DNA from: an uncultured Clostridia bacterium
GTDB taxonomy: Bacteria > Bacillota > Clostridia > Peptostreptococcales > Anaerovoracaceae
Assembly: GCA_934271235.1 (NCBI GenBank)
Contig: CAKQQT010000017.1
Location: 7,051 to 71,050, forward strand
Direction of reading: 5' to 3'
DNA length: 64,000 nt
Positions 25,502 through 33,668 of the stretch are shown piece by piece (positions within the stretch are counted from its first letter, which is position 1; each line of letters starts with the position of its first letter). The notes under the pieces are model-generated. The model was not told the origin of the DNA. It searched no databases and saw only the letters and a program-made list of their open reading frames with translations. Both the position numbers and the translations under genes were made by a program.

Positions 25502-26386
25502 ATGAAAAAATTTGGGACAATTCCGTTGATCAGCACGGCGGTCTTCTGCGTCTGCGTCGCGTTGGTCGGACTCTTTTCGCTCGGCGGAAGCGGCAGACCG
25601 GTCATCTTCGGAGGCGCGCCGGAAAATGCGGAGGACGCGCAGCAGGCGCAGCGGGAGGCGGACAGCCGGGCCGTCGCTGCCGCGGCAGACGGGAACTGGG
25701 GTCTTTCCTTTCAACAGGAGGGCAGCGCGCCGGTCGGCAACGCGACGCCGGAATATCTGGCCGGCTATAACGCCTTTTATCTGGCGCCCGGCGACAGCAG
25801 CGAAAAGAAGATCTATCTTACGTTTGATGCGGGCTACGAGAACGGTGTGACCGAAAAACTGCTCGATGTGCTCAAGGAAGAAGAAGTTCCGGCTGCGTTC
25901 TTCGTCGTGGGAAATTTCATCGAGGAAAATCCGCAGATCATCCGGCGCATGGAGGCAGAGGGACATGTGGTCGGCAATCACACCATGCATCACCCGGATA
26001 TGTCGGCCATCGCGGCGGAAGATGACTTTAAAAAGGAACTCACGGAACTGGAAGATGCGTATCGGAAGGCGACCGGAAAGGAAATGAAGAAGTTCTATCG
26101 GCCGCCGCAGGGAAAGTACAGCCAGACGAACCTCGCACAGGCAAACAAGCTCGGCTATACGACCGTATTCTGGAGCCTGGCGTACGTAGACTGGCTGCAG
26201 AATCAGCAGCCGTCACGCGAGGCGGCGCTGAACCTGCTCAATAAGCGGATCCATCCGCAGGCCATCGTGCTCCTGCACAGCACCTCCAAGACAAACGGAG
26301 AGATCCTGCAGGAACTGATCCAAGGATGGAAAGCGCAGGGCTATACCTTCTGCAGCATCGAAGACCTCGGCACCCGCAAACTGTGA
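25502..26386 (+). CDS. Polysaccharide deacetylase, PdaA-like
   Basis: A 294-residue protein with an N-terminal membrane anchor or signal (residues 8-27) and a NodB domain. Motifs are TFDAGYENG (catalytic Asp), GNHTMHHPD (metal His residues), YRPPQGKYS and IVLLHS. TFDAGYENG is characteristic of PdaA-type enzymes that deacetylate muramic acid for cortex muramic-delta-lactam. This fits the neighbouring spore coat genes. Its ribosome binding site lies in the preceding terminator stem. The 3' end overlaps a long inverted repeat. Confidence 0.88.
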   Translation: MKKFGTIPLISTAVFCVCVALVGLFSLGGSGRPVIFGGAPENAEDAQQAQREADSRAVAAAADGNWGLSFQQEGSAPVGNATPEYLAGYNAFYLAPGDSSEKKIYLTFDAGYENGVTEKLLDVLKEEEVPAAFFVVGNFIEENPQIIRRMEAEGHVVGNHTMHHPDMSAIAAEDDFKKELTELEDAYRKATGKEMKKFYRPPQGKYSQTNLAQANKLGYTTVFWSLAYVDWLQNQQPSREAALNLLNKRIHPQAIVLLHSTSKTNGEILQELIQGWKAQGYTFCSIEDLGTRKL

Positions 26387-26408
26387 CAGAGCGGGTGCCG
26401 GGGTCTTC
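26360..26408. terminator. 18-bp inverted repeat between convergent pdaA-like and cotJC genes
   Basis: Arms 26360-26377 and 26391-26408 pair over 18 bases with one G-T wobble and a 13-base loop. No T tract follows on either strand. It overlaps the last codons of the deacetylase and probably serves both converging transcripts. Confidence 0.65.
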
Positions 26409-26413
26409 CGGTA

Positions 26414-27010
26414 CTACAGATCAAATTCCGGGTTGATGGCGTAAAAATTCTTGCTGTTCAGATCATCCTGAACCAGACGGAGGGCTTCGCCGAAACGCTG
26501 GTAATGCACGACTTCGCGCTCCCGCAGGAAACGGATCGGATCCAGAACGTCCGGATCGTCGCACATGCGGATGATGTTGTCGTAAGTGGTGCGTGCTTTC
26601 TGCTCCGCAGCCATATCTTCGGACAAGTCGGTGATGGCGTCTCCCTTGGAAGCCAGACAGAGCGTGTCGAACGGGAAACCGGCGGCAGCCTGCGGGTAAA
26701 CCCCCGCGGTGTGATCCACGAAGTATGCCTGGAAACCGGCTTCTTCGATCTGCTCCAAGGTCATATCGCGCGTCAGTTGATGTACGATGGTCGCCACCAT
26801 CTCCAGATGCGCCAGCTCTTCTGTGCCAATGTCCGTCAGTACGCCGGCTACATTGCGGTAAGGCATTGAATAACGCTGCGACAGATAACGCAGCGACGCG
26901 CCAATTTCACCATCAGGGCCGCCATACTGGCTTACGATGAATTTTGCCAGCGCCGGGTTCGGATTTTTGATATTGATCGGATACTCTAATCTTTTTTCAT
27001 AATTCCACAT
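26414..27010 (-). CDS. cotJC: Spore coat protein CotJC (manganese-catalase-like)
   Basis: A 198-residue ferritin-like protein of the manganese catalase family, with metal-site segments GEIGASLRYLSQRY and GTEELAHLEMV. CotJC is a coat component in Bacillus and Clostridium spores. A GGAGGT site precedes the start. It is the last gene of cotJABC. Confidence 0.95.
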   Translation of the reverse strand: MWNYEKRLEYPINIKNPNPALAKFIVSQYGGPDGEIGASLRYLSQRYSMPYRNVAGVLTDIGTEELAHLEMVATIVHQLTRDMTLEQIEEAGFQAYFVDHTAGVYPQAAAGFPFDTLCLASKGDAITDLSEDMAAEQKARTTYDNIIRMCDDPDVLDPIRFLREREVVHYQRFGEALRLVQDDLNSKNFYAINPEFDL

Positions 27011-27011
27011 A

Positions 27012-27263
27012 TTATTCCGTCACCTCCCATGGCCAAGGTCCCTGTGTCCAGGTCCATCCGTTCTCGGCGTTCACATCGAAGAGCGTCAGCGGACCGTAGG
27101 CAGACGCGTATTGATCGCGGTACTGACGGTAGAGCTGCTGGTTTTCCCGGTAATAGTCCAGAGCCAGACGGCTGCCCGGGTGGGAGTCCAGAAACAGGGC
27201 GGTATCATAAAGCGCGAAACCGATCTCGTCGATCTTTTGCAGAAGTTCGCTGCGGTTCATCAT
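27012..27263 (-). CDS. cotJB: Spore coat protein CotJB
   Basis: An 83-residue CotJB with the family segments LLQKIDEIGFALYDTALFLD near the start and YREN in the middle. AAGGAGG precedes the start, which overlaps the end of cotJA by four bases. It is required with CotJA and CotJC for coat assembly. Confidence 0.93.
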   Translation of the reverse strand: MMNRSELLQKIDEIGFALYDTALFLDSHPGSRLALDYYRENQQLYRQYRDQYASAYGPLTLFDVNAENGWTWTQGPWPWEVTE

Positions 27264-27628
27264 CTGCGCCCTCCTTTCGCTCGTTCACTGAGAATGGTAC
27301 GGCCTTCAAACGGAAGGTCCAGTTCCGGAAAGATCGTTCCGCGCAGAAGTCCCTGCTCCGCGGAATAAACGGTCTTCCACTGCTGCATCGGAGTATAAGT
27401 CATCGCCAACGGCAAGCTGCCCAGGTACATGGCATCGAAACCGCGTGCGTCCGGCTGCTCCTGTCCGCCGGAGCCGGTACCGCTGCCGGTATGATTTCCG
27501 TTTGCGCTGCCGCCGGAGCCGGTGCTTCCGCCGTTTGCAGGCGGCATCTGCGGACGGGAAGGGGGCATCCACTCGCCGCCGCATCCGCCGCCGAGTGTGA
27601 TCGGCATGCCGATATAAGGATCTGTCAT
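27260..27628 (-). CDS. cotJA: Spore coat-associated protein CotJA, extended with a Gly/Ser-rich insert
   Basis: A 122-residue protein. The C-terminal half matches CotJA (LAMTYTPMQQWKTVY, GTIFPELDLPFEG). The N-terminal half has an insert of Gly, Ser, Asn and Pro (roughly residues 15-60) that makes it longer than the usual 70-90 residues. AAAGGGG favours the ATG at 27628 over an in-frame ATG at 27649. First gene of the operon. Confidence 0.88.
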   Translation of the reverse strand: MTDPYIGMPITLGGGCGGEWMPPSRPQMPPANGGSTGSGGSANGNHTGSGTGSGGQEQPDARGFDAMYLGSLPLAMTYTPMQQWKTVYSAEQGLLRGTIFPELDLPFEGRTILSERAKGGRR

Positions 27629-27663
27629 CAAATTAAAATCCCCTTTCATAAAAAGTATAGTTT

Positions 27664-27690
27664 ACAGTATGCAGCGGACAAAAAATGTGT
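27664..27690 (-). promoter_or_regulatory. Possible sporulation sigma-E-type promoter for cotJABC
   Basis: On the minus strand, GCATACTGT resembles the sigma-E -10 box (CATA-n3-T), with an AT-rich element about 14 bases upstream. Weak on sequence alone; cotJ genes are sigma-E dependent in Bacillus. Confidence 0.35.
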
Positions 27691-27827
27691 GAGGGGTCTT
27701 GCAATCGGACCTTCGGGAGATTATGATAGAACTGCGGAAACATTTTGAAGTTTTTTTGCGAAAAACACAAAGATTAACAGCAATTTAACAATTAATAGGT
27801 ATATGATATTAGCAGAAGGAGATCTTT

Positions 27828-28997
27828 ATGAAAAAGAAGCCGGAGACGTCATCCGTGACCAAAAGAAAGCCAGACGCACCGTCCCGTACCGATCTGCTGC
27901 ATGCGCATCGGCGGGATACGTTGTTTTCCATCTTCGTATTTACGGTAACGACCATCGTTTGTTTTTTCTTTAATAAGATGGCGTCAGACCCAACTTTAAA
28001 CATCGCAATGCTTTACACACTGGGCGTGTTCATCATCGCCCGCTATACGGAGGGGTACCTGTATGGGGTACTGTTTGCAGTCACCAGTGTTCTGAGTGTA
28101 AACTTTTTCTTTACCTATCCGTATCAGGATTTTAATTTTTCGCTGGAAGGATACCAGGTCACGTTCCTGGGCATGCTTCTGATCGGCATTGTCACTTCGG
28201 TCATGAGCACCAACATGAAAGAGCAGCAGCGCCAGCTCGCAGAGCAGGAAAAAGCCCTCTTGGAGGCACAGAAAGAAAAGATGCGCGTAAATCTGCTCCG
28301 AGCCGTTTCCCATGACCTCCGCACGCCGCTGACCGGGATCATCGGCAACAGCAGTTCTTATCTGGAAATGGGGGACAAACTGTCGGAAGCAGAAAAGCGG
28401 GAATTGATCGAATCCGTCGAAAACGATGCCAATTGGCTTTTGAACATGGTTGAGAATCTCCTGTCGGTAACACGGATCGACAATGAGACCGCAAAGGTGA
28501 GCAAGTCGCTGGAGGCAGTGGACGAAGTCGCGTCTGCTGCGGTCATCCGCTTTAAAAAGCGGTTCCCGGACGCGGTCGTGCATGTCAAGGTTCCCGACGA
28601 ACTGATCATGGTCATGATGGATGCGATGCTGATCCAGCAGGTGATCCTGAACATCCTGCAGAACGCGCAGCTTCATGCCAAAAGTACAAAACCGCTGGAT
28701 CTTTATATTGATGAGGATGAGGACTATGTCTATTTCCATATCCGTGACTATGGCGTAGGCATAGACGAAAAGCGTGTTCCGACCATCTTTGACGGCGGCG
28801 CATATCATTCCGAGGACGGAGAAACGGACGGATACAAGGGAATGGGTATCGGTCTGTCGATCTGCAAAACAATCATTACAGCGCATGACGGAACTATCAC
28901 TGCAAAAAATCATTCAGAAGGCGTAGAATTCTGCTTCTCGCTGCCGAAGGACAAGGAGGACGAACATGTATCAGAAAATATCGGTGTTGATCATTGA
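27828..28997 (+). CDS. Sensor histidine kinase, KdpD C-terminal type without the KdpD/Usp domains
   Basis: A 389-residue kinase. A four-helix DUF4118-type membrane region spans about residues 32-125. The HisKA H-box is AVSHDLRTPLTG (His162), followed by an N-box region, then DYGVGID and MGIGLSICK ATPase motifs. Full KdpD is about 900 residues with an N-terminal potassium/c-di-AMP-sensing part; that part is absent here. AGAAGGAG precedes the start. It overlaps its response regulator. No kdpFABC is in the window, so the regulated genes are unknown. Confidence 0.88.
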   Translation: MKKKPETSSVTKRKPDAPSRTDLLHAHRRDTLFSIFVFTVTTIVCFFFNKMASDPTLNIAMLYTLGVFIIARYTEGYLYGVLFAVTSVLSVNFFFTYPYQDFNFSLEGYQVTFLGMLLIGIVTSVMSTNMKEQQRQLAEQEKALLEAQKEKMRVNLLRAVSHDLRTPLTGIIGNSSSYLEMGDKLSEAEKRELIESVENDANWLLNMVENLLSVTRIDNETAKVSKSLEAVDEVASAAVIRFKKRFPDAVVHVKVPDELIMVMMDAMLIQQVILNILQNAQLHAKSTKPLDLYIDEDEDYVYFHIRDYGVGIDEKRVPTIFDGGAYHSEDGETDGYKGMGIGLSICKTIITAHDGTITAKNHSEGVEFCFSLPKDKEDEHVSENIGVDH

Positions 28998-29673
28998 AGA
29001 CGAAAAAAGTATCTGCGATTTTATCGGCAAAACGCTGGATTCACACGAGTATAAGGTTACGGCCGCCAACAACGGCAAAGACGGACTGGCGCTGATCACC
29101 TCATCGCTGCCGGATCTGGTCCTGCTTGACCTGGGACTGCCGGACATGGATGGGATGGACATCATCCGCAAGACCCGAGAATGGTCCAGCCTGCCGATCA
29201 TCGTGATCTCCGCGCGAACACAGGAGCGAGAAAAAGTGCAGGCTCTGGATGCCGGCGCGGACGATTACATAACCAAGCCGTTCGGCACGTTCGAACTGCT
29301 GGCGCGGATCCGCACCGCGATCCGCCACAACAACAAGCTCAGCGACGATTCCCAGAACGCCAACCGTCCGTACTCCGCAGACGGCCTGACCATTGACTTT
29401 GAAAGACGTCTGGTGACCCTGCACGGGCAGGAGATCCATCTGACGCGGGTGGAATACAAGATCGTCTCTCTGCTCGCCAAAAATTCCGGCAAGGTCATGA
29501 CCTACGATACGCTGATCGATCAGGTCTGGGGTCCGTATGCCGATGACAACAACCGGATCCTGCGCGTGAACATGGCGAACATCCGCCGTAAGATCGAGGA
29601 AAATCCGGGCGAACCGAAGTATATCTTCACGGAGCTGGGCGTCGGTTACCGCATGTTGGAGGACGGCAACTAA
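28966..29673 (+). CDS. OmpR/KdpE-type response regulator
   Basis: A 235-residue regulator. The receiver has acidic residues EDE at 11-13, phospho-acceptor Asp55 and Lys104. The C-terminal winged helix carries HLTRVEYKIVSLLAKNSGKV. It is closest in style to KdpE. AAGGAGG sits within the kinase gene, so the pair is translationally coupled with a 32-base overlap. Confidence 0.92.
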   Translation: MYQKISVLIIEDEKSICDFIGKTLDSHEYKVTAANNGKDGLALITSSLPDLVLLDLGLPDMDGMDIIRKTREWSSLPIIVISARTQEREKVQALDAGADDYITKPFGTFELLARIRTAIRHNNKLSDDSQNANRPYSADGLTIDFERRLVTLHGQEIHLTRVEYKIVSLLAKNSGKVMTYDTLIDQVWGPYADDNNRILRVNMANIRRKIEENPGEPKYIFTELGVGYRMLEDGN

Positions 29674-29731
29674 TCCGTCGGAACGTCGGAAAACGCGCCG
29701 AACGTGCGTGGAACAAACCCGTAAAACCAAA

Positions 29732-29760
29732 TTGCTATTTCCTGCCGGGTGTGCTATGAT
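29732..29760 (+). promoter_or_regulatory. Sigma-A-type promoter for aroEK nested in the preceding terminator
   Basis: TTGCTA, a 17-base spacer and TATGAT. The -10 lies in the loop of the terminator at 29744-29786, so new transcripts start after its 5' arm and cannot form the stem. Confidence 0.6.
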
Positions 29761-29786
29761 AAACCCATATCACATCCGGCTTTTTT
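29744..29786 (+). terminator. Rho-independent terminator after the two-component genes
   Basis: Arms GCCGGGTGTG/CACATCCGGC pair with one wobble over a 17-base loop and are followed by six T residues. Confidence 0.8.
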
Positions 29787-29807
29787 CGTGCCGGAAAGGA
29801 GAGAGAC

Positions 29808-31088
29808 ATGACAGAGCAGACTTACCAAAAAGACCAGAACGAACAAAAAGAAAAAAGACCTTACGGACTCCTCGGCAAGACCCTGAAGCACAGTTTCAGC
29901 CCGCAGCTGCACGCCGCCATCGGCGCGCTGCTCAAAGAGCCGTATCCGTACGTCCTGTTTGAAAAGCAGCCGGAAGAACTGGAAGCGTTCCTGCGCGGCG
30001 ATTCATGGGCCGGACTGAATGTGACGATCCCCTATAAAGAAGCCGTGATCCCATATTGTGACGAACTGTCCGAGGAAGCGGCGGCCATCGGGGCCGTCAA
30101 CACGATCATCCGCGACGGTGACCGTCTGATCGGGCATAATACGGATTACGCCGGCTTTCGGAGCTTGCTCTGCAAAAATGAGGTACCGGTACGGGGCGCG
30201 AACTGCCTGGTGCTCGGCAGCGGCGGCGCGTCTAAGACCGTGCAGTGCGTGCTGCGGGACTTGGGCGCGGCGAAGGTCACGGTCGTCAGCCGCAGCGGCG
30301 CGGTGAATTACGAAAATGTTTCACAGCAGCAGGATGCGGAGATCTTGGTCAACACGACGCCGATCGGCATGTATCCGAACAACGGAAACGCGCCGCTCTA
30401 TCCGGGCAGCTTCACGGATCTGAAGTGGGTCGTCGATGTGATCTACAACCCGCTGCGCACGAATCTTTTGTGCCAGGCCAACAAAGCGCTGATGGAAACG
30501 GCCGGCGGACTTGGAATGCTGGTCGGACAGGGCGTCGCGGCGGCGGAATATTTTCTCGGGCGCAAGATCCCGGATACGGTCGGGCAGCAGATCGAAACCG
30601 ACATGGTGCAGGAAAAGCAGAACGTCGTCCTCATCGGTATGCCGGGGGTCGGCAAGACCACGGTCGGCGCGGCGATCGCGTCGATGATGGGACGGGAACT
30701 TTACGATATCGACGAGATGATCGTCTATGAGGACGGCAGGGAGATCCCGCAGATCTTTGCCGAGGAAGGGGAAGAATACTTCCGCCAGCTGGAGCAGAAA
30801 GTCGTCCTCAGCCTTGCCAATGTTACAGGCGCGGTCATTGCCTGCGGTGGTGGCGTGGTCACGCGTGAGGAAAACTATTATGCGCTGGCGGAAAACGGCC
30901 GCTTGTTCTTTCTGAATCGCAATTTGGCGATGCTCCCGACGGACGGCAGGCCTATCAGTCAGGCAGTGCCGCTCGCAAGACTTTATCAGGTGCGGCTTCC
31001 GCTGTACCGGAGCTGGTGCGACGCCGAGCTGACGATCACCGGTATGAGTCCGGAAGAAGCCGCTCGTCATATCATAGATATGCTGTAA
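29808..31088 (+). CDS. aroEK: Shikimate dehydrogenase-shikimate kinase fusion (AroE-AroK)
   Basis: A 426-residue bifunctional protein of the shikimate pathway. Residues 18-265 are AroE: HSFSPQLHAA (shikimate binding), NVTIPYKEA (catalytic Lys), GHNTDYAGF (Asp) and LGSGGASKTV (NADP loop). From about 270 it is shikimate kinase: GMPGVGKTT (Walker A), DIDE (shikimate/metal site) and CGGGVV. The kinase part is complete at about 155 residues. GGAAAGGAGAG precedes the start. No other aromatic biosynthesis gene is adjacent. Confidence 0.93.
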   Translation: MTEQTYQKDQNEQKEKRPYGLLGKTLKHSFSPQLHAAIGALLKEPYPYVLFEKQPEELEAFLRGDSWAGLNVTIPYKEAVIPYCDELSEEAAAIGAVNTIIRDGDRLIGHNTDYAGFRSLLCKNEVPVRGANCLVLGSGGASKTVQCVLRDLGAAKVTVVSRSGAVNYENVSQQQDAEILVNTTPIGMYPNNGNAPLYPGSFTDLKWVVDVIYNPLRTNLLCQANKALMETAGGLGMLVGQGVAAAEYFLGRKIPDTVGQQIETDMVQEKQNVVLIGMPGVGKTTVGAAIASMMGRELYDIDEMIVYEDGREIPQIFAEEGEEYFRQLEQKVVLSLANVTGAVIACGGGVVTREENYYALAENGRLFFLNRNLAMLPTDGRPISQAVPLARLYQVRLPLYRSWCDAELTITGMSPEEAARHIIDML

Positions 31089-31133
31089 GCGGCGCCCGCG
31101 TGTGCCCGCGGTACGTTCACACCCTGCAAGCGA

Positions 31134-31205
31134 GTGCGCCCCGCCGCGCCGCAAACTTGTGCATCCCTTGTGCGCCCCGCCGCGCCGCAAACTTGTGCAT
31201 CCCTT
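31134..31205. repeat. Two perfect 36-bp tandem repeats plus a degenerate third copy
   Basis: Copies at 31134-31169 and 31170-31205 are identical and directly adjacent, GC-rich, with a partial third copy from 31206. They lie in a 390-base gap between convergent genes. The 36-base period is a multiple of three, but no supported gene runs through it. Nothing else is seen between 31089 and 31133. Confidence 0.85.
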
Positions 31206-31279
31206 GTGCGCCCGCGCCGCATTCACACGCAGCAAACGCGCGCAGCCCGCCGCGTCTGCGCCGCGATAAGCGATCGATC

Positions 31280-31465
31280 TGCGCAGCACGCTGCAGAGTA
31301 CCGCTCGTTAGGTCCTCGCCCTGTATGATCGCACCAAGTCGCTCACCGTACTTTGGACATTTTGCAAAAACGGTGCAAAATGTCAGCAAAGTACGTCGCT
31401 CGCTCGTTTGGGCGATCATGGACAGTTCTGCGGAATCACTCACGGTACTTGCAGCGTGCTGCGCA
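31280..31465. repeat. 186-bp imperfect palindrome in the aroEK-gerQ intergenic region
   Basis: The outermost 16 bases (31280-31295 and 31450-31465) are perfect reverse complements. They are followed by AGTACCG/CGGTACT, further matching blocks and a central hairpin near 31348-31394. The whole segment could fold into one long hairpin. It sits between converging genes and could be a MITE-like unit or a large bidirectional terminator. Confidence 0.8.
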
Positions 31466-31478
31466 TGTTATGTTTTGC

Positions 31479-32429
31479 TTATCTGCCGCCGTTCGTAAAC
31501 GGAGTGCCCGGAAATACCGGGTCATTGAAATAGACGTACACATATTTGACGCTGTACAGATCGACGATGGCGATATTGCCGTTGCTGATGTCCTGCAGGA
31601 GCAGATAATTGTTGCCGACACCGACGAGGAAACCGTAGCGATCCTGTATGCCGTTGGAACCGATCAGCTGCTCGACGCGCATGGCGCGGCCGATCTGTGT
31701 GCGCAGGAAGCCGTTCATGTACTGCGCAGAATCATAGTCGATGCTCTGTTCGTATTCCGGCGGCACCAGCGGATTGCTCGGCACGCCGAAGCGCGGGCTC
31801 TGCTGCCCGGTATGCGCAAGGGGGTTGACATAATCGGTCATGTGCTGGAAAATCAGCGGGATCGAGGCGGTGCTCGACTGGAACGTCGTATTCCAATCGG
31901 AGTATGTAGGCGCGGTGCTGCCCTGCATGTTCATATGGCTTTGCATGCCCGCGTTGCCTTGCGTATACGCATTGCTCTGCGGCATGTTCGTAGTTCCTTG
32001 CGTATATGCACCGCCTTGCATACCTGCATTGGCCTGCGGACGCAGGCATACGCCGTTCTCGTTTACGGAGCTGTTCTGCGTTTGCGGCATCGCAGCGGCA
32101 GGGACTGCGTCTGCCTGCATCGCTTCGGCTGCGATCTGCTGCGGCGGGACCGGGGCAGAAACCGGAACTGCCGTTTCGGGTGCCGTGTCCGCCGATGCGG
32201 CATTTACCGGCGCCGCGTTTGCGGAGACCGCGCTCGAAACATCCGCAGTTTTTTCCTCTGAAGTACCTCTTTGCGAAACCGCAGCCTCCGCGGAAACGGA
32301 GACGGCTTCTTTTGTATTTTCCTCCGAAACCGAAACTCGCATATCTTCCAATTCGATCTTATCTCCGATCTGTACCTGACCTCTGCGGATCATCCTTGGT
32401 GTGATCACGCTGCCGCTGCATGGTGCCAT
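31479..32429 (-). CDS. Probable spore coat protein with C-terminal GerQ-like domain
   Basis: A 316-residue protein. The first 165 residues are Ala/Val/Ser/Glu-rich and look disordered, and the middle contains Gln/Gly/Met/Asn-rich repeats. The last 90 residues (FLRTQIGRAMRVEQLIG, YGFLVGVGNNYLLLQD) resemble GerQ, the transglutaminase-linked coat protein needed for CwlJ localisation. TAGGAGGT selects the ATG at 32429 over 32486. The cwlJ fragment directly upstream supports this, since cwlJ and gerQ form an operon in some Bacillus. Its promoter was probably lost when cwlJ was cut. Confidence 0.7.
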   Translation of the reverse strand: MAPCSGSVITPRMIRRGQVQIGDKIELEDMRVSVSEENTKEAVSVSAEAAVSQRGTSEEKTADVSSAVSANAAPVNAASADTAPETAVPVSAPVPPQQIAAEAMQADAVPAAAMPQTQNSSVNENGVCLRPQANAGMQGGAYTQGTTNMPQSNAYTQGNAGMQSHMNMQGSTAPTYSDWNTTFQSSTASIPLIFQHMTDYVNPLAHTGQQSPRFGVPSNPLVPPEYEQSIDYDSAQYMNGFLRTQIGRAMRVEQLIGSNGIQDRYGFLVGVGNNYLLLQDISNGNIAIVDLYSVKYVYVYFNDPVFPGTPFTNGGR

Positions 32430-32446
32430 AAAAAACCTCCTATTTT

Positions 32447-32743
32447 TTAAGTATCGGCGTACCGTTCTGTCGGTATGTAAAAACAATGATTGCCGACGCG
32501 GTTGTGGATCACGCCGACTCTTGTCGGAAAGTAGGTCGGACAGCTGTCGCTGTACGGGTTGAAAAAGAACAGCGATTCATCCACGCCTGCCAGCCGGCCG
32601 CCGTCCAGCGCCCAGTCCACGATGTCGTAGTGTTCCTGCGTGGGCGTCATATTGTAGACATTCTGCGCGTTGTACCGGCCGCCGACCGTTTCCTGCATGC
32701 AGACAAACTGCCCGGTGTAGCGGTCGACCATAATATTGTGATA
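32447..32743 (-). pseudogene. cwlJ: 3' part of cwlJ (spore cortex hydrolase), truncated at the element junction
   Basis: About 97 codons match the C-terminal two thirds of CwlJ/SleB-type hydrolases: FFFNPYSDSCPTYF and RVGNHCFYIPT correspond to the family's FNP, CP and HCFY-PT blocks. CwlJ is about 140 residues, and its N-terminal catalytic region (the AEAEGE segment) is absent. Upstream the frame hits a stop at 32753-32755, within sequence belonging to the mobile element. No matching N-terminal fragment is visible at the right end of the element. Confidence 0.75.
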
Positions 32744-32779
32744 AGTTCCATTTCAAGAAACAAAAATGGGACTTTTTTT
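32744..32779 (+). terminator. Rho-independent terminator at the left end of the element
   Basis: AGTTCCATTT and AAATGGGACT pair with one wobble, followed by seven T residues. It would shield the element's first gene from incoming transcription. Confidence 0.7.
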
Positions 32780-32808
32780 GTTGGACAAGACAAAGGTGGA
32801 GGAAAGTG

Positions 32809-33666
32809 ATGGCAGTATTTAGAATTGAAAAAAATAGAAATTATACAACAATGAGCAACTATCATCTACGAGACCGGAGACTATCTTTAAAAGCAAAGGG
32901 ATTGTTATCGCTGATTTTAAGCCTGCCGGATGGATGGGATTATAGTGTAAGAGGATTAGCAGCAATCTGTAAGGAAAGTCCGGATGGAATCGCTACTCCA
33001 TTAAAGGAATTAGAAAAGTACGGATATCTCTTTAGAGAGCAAACCAGAGAAAGCAACGGACGGATGGGGAAGGTCGAGTATGTTATATTTGAGCAGCCTC
33101 AAGAACCTTTACCGAAACGGGAAACACCGTGTACGGAAAAGCCGTACACGGTAAAACCGGATACGGCAATACCGATATCGGAGCAACCGCGTACGGTAAC
33201 ACCCGCACAAATAAAGAAAGAAGAAGAAAATACTGAAAAAGAAAATACTGAGATAAACAATTATCTATCCAATCAATCAACGAAACAGAAAGATGCGGAT
33301 AGGATGAAGATGGAAAGGGATTTATTTAAGAATCGGATTAAGAAAAATATCAGTTATGAAATACTGTCCGCGAATCCGGCGGTCGCAAATGAAGTGGACG
33401 AGCTGGTTGAATTAATGACAGACACCGTTTGTAGTAATGAGCCGTTTGTCCGTATTGCGGGGAAAGAAATTCCGACCGCAGTTGTAGAAGAACGATTCTT
33501 GCGAATAGAGGAAGACCATATTATTTATGTCATCGACAGTTTGCGAAAAGTTTCGGCAAAGATACATAACATACGGCAATATCTGCTCACCGCGCTATAC
33601 AATGCACCGGTAACAATCAGTAATTATTACACGGTTGAAGTTCAACACGATATGAGAGGAGGGTGA
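32809..33666 (+). CDS. Helix-turn-helix replication-initiator-like protein
   Basis: A 285-residue protein. Its N-terminal 95 residues form a winged-helix domain (FRIEKNRNYTTMSNYHLRD, then LSLKAKGLLSLILSLPDGWD) typical of DnaD/RepA-N-like proteins of clostridial mobile elements. A Pro/Thr-rich linker near residues 105-130 repeats PYT/PDT units. GGTGGAGG precedes the ATG at 32809. It is followed by ParA and ParB, suggesting a replication and partition module for the excised circle. Confidence 0.8.
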   Translation: MAVFRIEKNRNYTTMSNYHLRDRRLSLKAKGLLSLILSLPDGWDYSVRGLAAICKESPDGIATPLKELEKYGYLFREQTRESNGRMGKVEYVIFEQPQEPLPKRETPCTEKPYTVKPDTAIPISEQPRTVTPAQIKKEEENTEKENTEINNYLSNQSTKQKDADRMKMERDLFKNRIKKNISYEILSANPAVANEVDELVELMTDTVCSNEPFVRIAGKEIPTAVVEERFLRIEEDHIIYVIDSLRKVSAKIHNIRQYLLTALYNAPVTISNYYTVEVQHDMRGG

Positions 33667-33668
33667 AT

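Noticed and set aside
29690..29807. T-box leader before aroEK
   Set aside because: No T-box sequence, specifier loop or paired antiterminator is visible; a simple terminator plus promoter explains the region.
31134..31205. Short CRISPR array
   Set aside because: The two 36-bp copies are directly adjacent with no spacers and no cas genes are near.
30321..31289. 322-codon minus-strand frame across aroEK and the repeats
   Set aside because: Antisense to a clear AroE-AroK fusion; the repeated peptide comes from the tandem DNA repeat.
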